NCBI GenBank assembly: GCA_900752535.1
Contig: CAADVV010000284.1
Location: 1 to 17,788, forward strand
Length of the DNA: 17,788 bases
Reading direction: 5' to 3'
Origin: Bacteroidales bacterium
Lineage (GTDB): Bacteria > Bacteroidota > Bacteroidia > Bacteroidales > Muribaculaceae
Part shown: positions 7,586 to 13,384 of the stretch, piece by piece
Numbering within the stretch: position 1 is the stretch's first letter
Layout of the letters: every line of letters begins with the position of its first letter
Program-made: the position numbers and the translations under genes
Notes under the pieces: model-generated
Told to the model about the DNA's origin: nothing
The model's input: only the letters and a program-made list of their open reading frames with translations
Databases searched by the model: none

Positions 7586-8403
7586 AAAGATTATTCTCGT
7601 TTATGTTATTGTGCCTTGTAGTAGCTGCAACAGCACAGTCGAAAGCAGAGATTGAAGTCAGCTACACAGCAATCTCACCAAATATGAGAACCGGCAAATT
7701 AGGAGACAGTACTCATCAGTACGTACTATTAGCCAATGCCAAAGATTCGAAATTTTACTCTCCTCGAACAGAAAGAATTGACTCGCTATGCTCTACGCCT
7801 GAAGGCGAAGCCAAATTCAATGAGATGCAACGTGCTGCAGTACTCGGAGGAAATTATGATGATACACCGCACAGAGATGGCATGATGTATGTCGTTAAAT
7901 CGACCGAACCTAACATCATGAAAGTGTATGATACAGCCGGGATGGAACAATACGTCGTGGAGGAACCCGTTGAAAATATAGAATGGACCCTCGTTGAAGA
8001 TTCCACGAAAAACGTGCTTGGTTATGATTGCATAATGGCAACTGCCGATTATCATGGCCGCAAATGGACTGCGTGGTTCACTCCTGAAATACCCGTGCAG
8101 GCAGGACCGTGGAAACTCGCGGGATTGCCGGGACTTATCCTGGAGGCTGATGCAGACAATGGCGTTTATTCCTTTGTGGCAACCGGCATTCAAAATACCG
8201 ACCGTCCTATTGTCCCGGTATATCTGGCCGACCGGTACGAGAAAACAACCCGTAAAGACTTCCTGAAAGCAAAACGCTCATTTCTTGACAATCCACTCGG
8301 ACAGATCAACGCCAAATATGGATCCTCCGGCATGGTAGTAAGTGGAGACGTCAAATTTGCCGACGCTTCAGAAGTAGATCTCATCGAAACCGACTACCAT
8401 TGA
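7582..8403 (+). CDS. GLPGLI family protein (paralog 4)
   Basis: This 273-residue exported protein has a signal peptide ending near Ala18 (ATA before Gln). Gly-Leu-Pro-Gly-Leu-Ile is at residues 181-186 after YHGRKWTAWF and PEIPVQAGPWKL, with the conserved Cys in Y-D-C at 150. It has the S-T-P-E-G-E-A variant of the segment shared by paralogs 2 and 3, and ends in E-T-D-Y-H. It is translationally coupled to paralog 3 by an ATGA overlap and is followed after 22 nt by a tiny lipoprotein gene. It is somewhat closer to paralog 1 in the signature region (PVQ before the Gly-Pro-Trp-Lys) and to paralogs 2 and 3 in the N-terminal half. Function unknown. Confidence 0.9.
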   Translation: MKRLFSFMLLCLVVAATAQSKAEIEVSYTAISPNMRTGKLGDSTHQYVLLANAKDSKFYSPRTERIDSLCSTPEGEAKFNEMQRAAVLGGNYDDTPHRDGMMYVVKSTEPNIMKVYDTAGMEQYVVEEPVENIEWTLVEDSTKNVLGYDCIMATADYHGRKWTAWFTPEIPVQAGPWKLAGLPGLILEADADNGVYSFVATGIQNTDRPIVPVYLADRYEKTTRKDFLKAKRSFLDNPLGQINAKYGSSGMVVSGDVKFADASEVDLIETDYH

Positions 8404-8425
8404 TGCTCAAATATATTTCAGAAAC

Positions 8426-8554
8426 ATGAAGAAACTGCTCTTGTTTTTACTTTCTGTCTTTGCACTTATGTTCACTGCTTGCGATGATGACGCTCCTGAC
8501 TATCCTGACACCAACCTCCTCCCGGTTCCATCACTCCAATTTCCAAACTCCTAA
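8426..8554 (+). CDS. 42-residue mini-lipoprotein at the end of the GLPGLI operon
   Basis: ATG at 8426 opens a 42-codon frame ending in TAA at 8552-8554. The product starts MKKLLLFLLSVFALMFTAC, a textbook lipoprotein signal with Cys at residue 19, followed by three Asp and a 20-residue acidic, Pro-rich tail. Mature peptide: 24 residues on a lipid anchor. The Asp-rich stretch after the Cys resembles the Bacteroidota lipoprotein export signal for surface display, which would put the peptide on the cell surface; that is an inference. It lies 22 nt after paralog 4 in the same direction and before a hairpin, so it is the operon's last gene. It could instead be the 5' remnant of a longer lipoprotein gene, but no homologous continuation is visible downstream. 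The signal peptide makes expression plausible; function unknown. Confidence 0.6.
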   Translation: MKKLLLFLLSVFALMFTACDDDAPDYPDTNLLPVPSLQFPNS

Positions 8555-8577
8555 ATAATTTTTCATACAAACCTTCG

Positions 8578-8602
8578 GCCCTCGGCAATCGTTGTCGGGG
8601 GC
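8578..8602 (+). terminator. Probable terminator hairpin of the GLPGLI operon
   Basis: An 11-bp stem (8578-8588 with 8592-8602, two G-U pairs) closes on a 3-nt loop 23 nt after the mini-lipoprotein stop. There is no T tract after it, only TATTGATAAAATAG, so it is weaker than the other terminators in the window. Position and GC-rich stem in AT-rich surroundings support the call. Confidence 0.45.
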
Positions 8603-8624
8603 TATTGATAAAATAGAAATTGAA

Positions 8625-8648
8625 ATGAATAAATAAATGAATAAATAA
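8625..8648. repeat. 12-bp perfect tandem repeat (ATGAATAAATAA x2)
   Basis: Two adjacent exact copies of ATGAATAAATAA lie at 8625-8636 and 8637-8648, in the AT-rich gap between the GLPGLI module and the GC-rich GH3 gene. Each copy holds ATG-AAT-AAA-TAA, a three-codon minimal frame. It is probably replication slippage in intergenic DNA. Confidence 0.8.
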
Positions 8649-8779
8649 TGGTAACCCCAATCAACAATAGACGTGTACAAAGTAATATTTCGACCGATGT
8701 ATCGTGCGACTTAGGCGGCTTGTGAGATGTCTTTTGTCGCTGATGATCCGGACAAGACGAGACTCTGAGCAAAAATCTG

Positions 8780-8787
8780 TATCTTTG
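8780..8787 (+). promoter_or_regulatory. -7 promoter box of the GH3 gene, predicting a leaderless transcript
   Basis: TATCTTTG fits the Bacteroidota -7 consensus TAnnTTTG exactly and ends only 7 nt before the ATG at 8795. The start of transcription would fall at or within a few bases of the start codon. No good -33 TTG is seen at the expected distance, so the promoter is supported by the -7 box only. Confidence 0.55.
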
Positions 8788-8794
8788 CGCTAAG

Positions 8795-10324
8795 ATGAGA
8801 CTGACCGGACTGCTTTGGAAAACGCTGACGGCCCGCGCCCGCGCGGTGCGGAGCTGGCGCGGGCGCCTCGAGGAGGTGCAGCGTGCCGAGCTGTCGCGTA
8901 TGGTCGGCATGGCCCGCGACACCGACTGGGGGCGCGCCCACGGCTATCGGGGCGTGTCGACCTATGAGGACTACCGGCGCGCCGTCGACACCGTCGTCCC
9001 CTATGAGGAGTTGCGTCCGATGGTGATGCGAATGATTGGCGGCGAGCGCGATGTGCTCTGGCCGGGCGTGACGCGTCACTTCGCCCAGTCGTCGGGCACG
9101 TCTGACGGCCGGTCCAAATATATCCCCATCACCGCCGAGGGTTTCTCCCGCTGCCACTTCCGCGGCACGCGCCACTCTGTGGCCCACTACCTCGAGGCAT
9201 ATCCCGACAGTCGTCTGATTGACGGCCGCGCCTTCATCCTCGGCGGCTCGTTTGCCAACGAGCTGACGCTCAAGCCGGGCGTCAGGGTGGGGGACTTGTC
9301 GGCCAATCTGATTGAACGTATGCCCCGCGCCACCGGACTGCTGCGTGTGCCCCGGCGCGACATCGCCCTAATGGCCGACTGGCGCGAGAAACTGCCCGCT
9401 CTTATCGAAGCCTCGTCGCGCTGTCGCGATATCACGAACATCTCGGGTGTGCCGTCATGGTTCCTGACCGTCATCAGAGGCATACTTGAGAAAACCGGCG
9501 CCGAGACCATCCACGACGTCTGGCCACGGCTCGAGGTATTCTTTCACGGCGGCATAGCCTTCGGCCCTTATCGTGAGCAATACCGCAGCATCACCGATCC
9601 GTCGCGGATGCACTATCTCGAGAACTATAATGCCTCCGAAGGATTTTTCGCCGTCCAGGACGACCCTGCTGACAGCTCGATGCTGATGCTGCTCGATGCG
9701 GGAACGTTTTACGAATTCATACCTCTGTCAGATATCGACTCTGACAATCCGCGTCTGCTGCCGTCGTGGGAGGTGGAGCAGGGGAGGACTTACGCCCTGG
9801 TCATCACCAACGTCAACGGCCTCTGGCGCTACGCCTTGGGCGACACCGTCACCATTGTCTCAAAAGACCCCCTGAAGATACGCATCGCCGGACGTACACG
9901 CCACTTCATCAACGCTTTCGGAGAGGAGCTGATGGTGTGGAATGCTGACGCGGCCATAGAGAAAGTCTCGGCTGCGACCGGAATAGCCGTGGCCAACTAC
10001 ACCGCTGCCCCGGTCTACGCCGCCGACGGACGCCGCGGGCGCCATCAGTGGCTCATAGAGTTTGCCACACCGCCGGGTGAACGTCTCGGCGACTTCGCAC
10101 GCGGCCTCGACGAGGCCCTGCAGCGTGAAAACTCCGACTATCAGGCCAAGCGCCAGGGAAGCCTTTTCCTCGACCCGCTCGAAATCGTCGAGGCACGTCC
10201 GGGACTCTTTGACGACTGGTTGTCGCAGAATGGCGGACGTCTGGGCGGACAGCGAAAAATACCGCGTCTGGCCAACGACCGGCGCTTTATCGAACCAATG
10301 TTAACACTGAACAATCAGAAATAA
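8795..10324 (+). CDS. GH3 auxin-responsive promoter family protein (acyl-adenylate-forming enzyme)
   Basis: The 509-residue protein belongs to the GH3 branch of the ANL adenylating superfamily. The nucleotide-binding loop Q-S-S-G-T-S-D-G-R-S-K starts at residue 98. LENYNASEGFFAVQDD (Tyr278-Asn-Ala-Ser-Glu282) matches the second conserved GH3 motif, and ALGDTVTIV with Gly349-Asp350 precedes the C-terminal domain, which begins near RIAGRTRHFINAFGEEL. Plant members join amino acids to jasmonate or auxin through an acyl-AMP; the bacterial substrate is unknown. There is no signal peptide, so it is cytoplasmic. The N-terminus lines up with GH3 proteins as I know them, which supports the ATG at 8795 despite the promoter box lying only 7 nt upstream. 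An alkaline phosphatase gene starts 6 nt after the stop. The DNA is much richer in GC than the preceding module. Confidence 0.9.
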   Translation: MRLTGLLWKTLTARARAVRSWRGRLEEVQRAELSRMVGMARDTDWGRAHGYRGVSTYEDYRRAVDTVVPYEELRPMVMRMIGGERDVLWPGVTRHFAQSSGTSDGRSKYIPITAEGFSRCHFRGTRHSVAHYLEAYPDSRLIDGRAFILGGSFANELTLKPGVRVGDLSANLIERMPRATGLLRVPRRDIALMADWREKLPALIEASSRCRDITNISGVPSWFLTVIRGILEKTGAETIHDVWPRLEVFFHGGIAFGPYREQYRSITDPSRMHYLENYNASEGFFAVQDDPADSSMLMLLDAGTFYEFIPLSDIDSDNPRLLPSWEVEQGRTYALVITNVNGLWRYALGDTVTIVSKDPLKIRIAGRTRHFINAFGEELMVWNADAAIEKVSAATGIAVANYTAAPVYAADGRRGRHQWLIEFATPPGERLGDFARGLDEALQRENSDYQAKRQGSLFLDPLEIVEARPGLFDDWLSQNGGRLGGQRKIPRLANDRRFIEPMLTLNNQK

Positions 10325-10330
10325 TTGACC

Positions 10331-11728
10331 ATGAGAAAGTTCTTAATGAGCCTGCTGACACTGGCAGTCTCGCTGACAGTGCTCGCCGCTGACCGCACAC
10401 CGCGCTATATCTTCTATTTCATAGGCGACGGTATGGGCTACGGCCACATAATGACCACAGCCAAATGGCTATCGACATTTGCCACCGACAGCTGCACGGT
10501 ATTAAATATGACGTCACTGCCCGTGTCGGGCACGATAACTACATATTCGGCCTCGTCGCCGGTCACCGACTCGGCGGCTGCGGGGACGGCTCTGGCCACC
10601 GGTTCGAAGACCCGAAACGGCATGCTCGGCGTCACACCCGACTCGGTCGGTGTGGAATCTGTGGCCGAACAGCTTCAGGAGTTAGGCTACGGCGTCGGTC
10701 TGGTCACCTCTGTCGCAGCCGACGATGCCACGCCCGGCGCGTTTTATGCCCATGTCCCCTCGCGGTCAATGTATTATGAAATCGGCTGTCAGGCGGCCAA
10801 GAGCGGATATCAGTTTATTGCCGGTTCTCAGCTGCGCGGGCTGAAAGGCACTGACCTTGAGGATGTCTTCAAGCGCAACAACTACGCTATTGTGCGCGGA
10901 CTGCAGGGCCTCAAAGATGTTAATAAGCCGAAGATTGTGCTTCTCGACCCGCAAAATAGCTCAAATATAGGGTTTGCCATCGAGAACGACGGGACGCGCA
11001 TGACTCTCGAAGCGATGACCCGCGCCTGCATCGAGCATCTTGACAGCGTCTCTCCCGAGCAGTTTTTCATGATGGTCGAAGGTGGCGCCATCGACTGGGC
11101 CGCCCACTCGAATGACGCAGCCACGGTGGCTCTCGAAACGCTCTCCTTTGACCGTGCACTCGGTCAGGCTCTTGACTTCTATCGCGAGCATCCCGACGAG
11201 ACACTTATCGTCGTGACGGCTGACCACGAGACCGGCGGACTGAGTCTGGGCAACAACGCCACGCAGTATGACGCTCATCTCGATTTGCTTGCCGGACAGC
11301 GGATTTCAAAAAACAGCATGGCCGACAAAGTCAAGGCCATGTTCAACTCGCGCCGCAACTATGACTGGGACGACATACGCCTTATGCTGACCGAAGACCT
11401 CGGTCTCTGGAGCGTCTGCCCCGTTACCGACGAAGAGGAACAGGCCCTGAAGACGGCCTGGAAGGACATCTTTGTGAAGCGCGTGCGCCGTGAGCGCGAG
11501 ACGCTCTATGGACGTCATGACGACTTGACCTACACCGCCTTCACGGTGCTCGCCAACCATGCCGGCAACGGCTGGACCTCAAACGCTCACACGGGCAATC
11601 CCGTGGCACTATTCGCCATAGGCGTCGGCTCGGAGCTTTTCACCGGCTGGAAAGACAACACCGACGTGCCCCGGACCATCATGAAGGCGGTCGAGACCTA
11701 TCGCCCGGCACCGGTCATGATGCGCTGA
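10331..11728 (+). CDS. Alkaline phosphatase, exported (PhoA-type family)
   Basis: The 465-residue protein begins with a signal peptide, MRKFLMSLLTLAVSLTVLAA, so it should be periplasmic. The metal and catalytic sites of the alkaline phosphatase family are all visible: IGDGMGYGH with Asp33, VTDSAAAGTALATG with nucleophile Ser81, VEGGAIDWAAH with Glu250, Asp255 and His259, TADHETGG with Asp298 and His299, and SNAHTGNPV with His420. It hydrolyses phosphomonoesters, using two Zn and one Mg ion in the known family. The ATG at 10331 is preferred over an in-frame TTG at 10325, which adds two residues. It lies 6 nt after the GH3 gene and is likely co-transcribed with it, without an obvious functional link. 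I see no Pho-box-like repeat upstream. Confidence 0.95.
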   Translation: MRKFLMSLLTLAVSLTVLAADRTPRYIFYFIGDGMGYGHIMTTAKWLSTFATDSCTVLNMTSLPVSGTITTYSASSPVTDSAAAGTALATGSKTRNGMLGVTPDSVGVESVAEQLQELGYGVGLVTSVAADDATPGAFYAHVPSRSMYYEIGCQAAKSGYQFIAGSQLRGLKGTDLEDVFKRNNYAIVRGLQGLKDVNKPKIVLLDPQNSSNIGFAIENDGTRMTLEAMTRACIEHLDSVSPEQFFMMVEGGAIDWAAHSNDAATVALETLSFDRALGQALDFYREHPDETLIVVTADHETGGLSLGNNATQYDAHLDLLAGQRISKNSMADKVKAMFNSRRNYDWDDIRLMLTEDLGLWSVCPVTDEEEQALKTAWKDIFVKRVRRERETLYGRHDDLTYTAFTVLANHAGNGWTSNAHTGNPVALFAIGVGSELFTGWKDNTDVPRTIMKAVETYRPAPVMMR

Positions 11729-11739
11729 GCGGCTGAACA

Positions 11740-11755
11740 ATCGGCCCGCGCCGAT
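11740..11755 (+). terminator. Weak hairpin after the alkaline phosphatase gene
   Basis: A perfect 6-bp stem ATCGGC/GCCGAT around CCGC lies 12 nt after the phosphatase stop and is followed by AGTTT. The T run is too short for a strong terminator. It could act as an attenuator or RNA-stabilising end between this gene and the DUF4919 gene. Confidence 0.35.
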
Positions 11756-11788
11756 AGTTTAGCTTAAAAACACTCTTATTCACCCATT

Positions 11789-12409
11789 ATGAAAATCCTG
11801 AAAACCGCCGCGCTGCTTCTGCTCGTTGCCGCCGGCACCGTGACGGCGCGGGGCGCCGTCGACTATCAGAGTCACAACACACCTCAGCGCGCCGTCCTTG
11901 TGGAACGCTTCAACGCGGGCGACTCGACGCTCACGCCCGGCGAAGTGGCCGACGTCTATTATGGCGCTGTCTTCACCGACGGATTCACGCCTGCCGGCCG
12001 CGACTATGCTCAAATCAACACGTTGAGGCGTGACCGCCGCTATGGCGAGATGAAGCCTCTCTGTGTCGAGGCGCTGAAAGCTGACCCGACATCGCTGACG
12101 CTGCTGTTCAGAACGTTTGCCGCCGCATTCAACGCTCCCGGCGGACGCGACGGCGCACTGATGGAGAGCGCCCGCACGCGCATCAACCAGATTTGCGACG
12201 CCATCTTCGCCTCGGGGACCGGCACCACCGAAGACTCGCCGTTTGAGGTGGCCTGCAGGGCCGACATCGAGCAGTTTCTGACAAACTTCCTCCAGGTCGA
12301 CGAAATCCTCGGCATGGCCGAAATGGGCCCGCTGACAGTCGCCAACGTGCGTCTGCCGGGTCGCGAAGAGCCGGCCTATCTCTACTTCCGCGTCTACAGC
12401 GTCGCCTGA
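11789..12409 (+). CDS. DUF4919 domain-containing exported protein
   Basis: The 206-residue protein has a signal peptide ending near residue 21-23 (TARGA). The rest matches what I know of DUF4919 proteins of Bacteroidales. The N-terminal half has an ERFNAGDSTLTPGEVADVYYG segment with the Y-Y-G-x-x-F region, followed by a helical, TPR-like middle (LCVEALKADPTSLTLLFR). The C-terminal part contains an ICDAIFASGTGTTEDSPFEV segment and ends in an aromatic beta segment (AYLYFRVYSVA). No catalytic residues are evident; function is unknown. It starts 60 nt after the alkaline phosphatase with only a weak hairpin between, so it may be co-transcribed. The family call is from memory of sequence style, without a profile search. 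Confidence 0.75.
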   Translation: MKILKTAALLLLVAAGTVTARGAVDYQSHNTPQRAVLVERFNAGDSTLTPGEVADVYYGAVFTDGFTPAGRDYAQINTLRRDRRYGEMKPLCVEALKADPTSLTLLFRTFAAAFNAPGGRDGALMESARTRINQICDAIFASGTGTTEDSPFEVACRADIEQFLTNFLQVDEILGMAEMGPLTVANVRLPGREEPAYLYFRVYSVA

Positions 12410-12470
12410 GAGCCCCTCACCCCCGACAGATTGCGACTATTTTTACGTAGAATTGCGTTGGAATGAAAGT

Positions 12471-12504
12471 TTTGGCGCGACTGTAAGGTTTTTTATTATA
12501 TTTG
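12471..12504 (+). promoter_or_regulatory. Promoter of the pseudokinase-GNAT-lepB-wbqC operon
   Basis: A -7 box TATATTTG (12497-12504) matches TAnnTTTG, with TTTG at 12471-12474 as -33 element, 22 nt upstream and near the long end of allowed spacing. The expected start is near 12511. The AAGGA at 12514-12518 is a Shine-Dalgarno-like sequence just before the ATG at 12526. Confidence 0.7.
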
Positions 12505-12525
12505 CAGATTAATAAGGAAACGATT

Positions 12526-13365
12526 ATGAGCGAAAACAAGCCCGACACCAAAGAAGCCGCTGCAAACGCCGCTTCCGAGAAATGGACCGAAGTTGAACAT
12601 CTGCCCGAATGGGACGAGGAGTTCTATCTTGTCTACACAGCCAAGAAACATGGCAAGTGGGTGATGCTCAAAACGCTGCGCCCGGAGTATGTCAATGACC
12701 CCGAGGCGCTTGAGATGATAGGCCGCGAATTTGACGCCCGCTACAACCTGTCGCACCCCAACATCACGATGATTAACGATTTCGAGGATGTGCCGGGAGT
12801 GGGACTGTCGATAATCACCGACGACGTCTATGGCGACTCGCTGCGCAAGCTGATTGACAAGAAGGAGGTCACCGCCCATCATATCGAACAGCTGCGCGAC
12901 CGTCTGCCCGCCGCGTTGCGCTATATCCAGGAAAACCATATCGCCCATCATCCGCTCAGACCCGAGACCATCATCTTCACGGAGAATATCGGCAATCTGA
13001 AGCTGATTGACGTGGGATTCGAGCAGCGTCCCTGCCTGACGCCCCACGACGCACGCGAGGATGTGGAGGCCTATGGACGCATACTCTCCGAGGCTCTGGC
13101 AACCACCGAACATCCCGACGCCCACCTCAAACGTGTGGCCGAGCGCTGCAAACCGACCTCACACCACCGTCTGCGCGACCTCCACGAGCTGGACATGGCT
13201 CTCAACAAGCGGTCGAAAGAGCGCATCTATGTGGCTGTCATAGCGTTCCTGGCCATCATGATCGGTCTCCTGCTGTTCCTCAATTCGGCGGGACGTCCCG
13301 AAGTGCCCGTCACGCTTCAGCATGAGGGTGTGCCGTCGGTTGAGCAGAGCGTAAATAACCAATAG
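12526..13365 (+). CDS. Membrane-anchored pseudokinase (degenerate Ser/Thr protein kinase fold)
   Basis: The 279-residue protein has a kinase-like fold at about residues 25-215, one membrane segment at about 235-254, and a short tail. The beta-3 Lys (WVMLKTL, Lys49), an alpha-C Glu (GREFDAR, Glu68) and an SHPNI segment are recognisable. However, the catalytic loop HRDLKPEN is replaced by H-H-P-L-R-P-E-T (141-148): catalytic Asp is Pro143, Lys is Arg145 and Asn is Thr148. The DFG is D-V-G (162-164), and no glycine-rich loop is visible. Phosphotransfer is therefore unlikely, and a scaffold or sensor role is my inference. The kinase domain should face the cytoplasm with the tail outside. I chose ATG 12526, preceded by AAGGA, over an in-frame TTG at 12502 that lies in the promoter. 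It is the first gene of the operon with GNAT, lepB and wbqC. Confidence 0.75.
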   Translation: MSENKPDTKEAAANAASEKWTEVEHLPEWDEEFYLVYTAKKHGKWVMLKTLRPEYVNDPEALEMIGREFDARYNLSHPNITMINDFEDVPGVGLSIITDDVYGDSLRKLIDKKEVTAHHIEQLRDRLPAALRYIQENHIAHHPLRPETIIFTENIGNLKLIDVGFEQRPCLTPHDAREDVEAYGRILSEALATTEHPDAHLKRVAERCKPTSHHRLRDLHELDMALNKRSKERIYVAVIAFLAIMIGLLLFLNSAGRPEVPVTLQHEGVPSVEQSVNNQ

Positions 13366-13384
13366 TCATAACCGAAATCCAAGA

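Noticed and set aside
8604..8615. TTGATAAAATAG also occurs at about 17495-17506
   Set aside because: A 12-base AT-rich match between two intergenic regions, with no shared flanks or symmetry; chance is enough to explain it.
8648..8725. A 25-codon frame starting ATG-GTA-ACC in the gap before GH3
   Set aside because: No signal peptide, no start signal and no recognisable similarity; it is probably chance in intergenic DNA.
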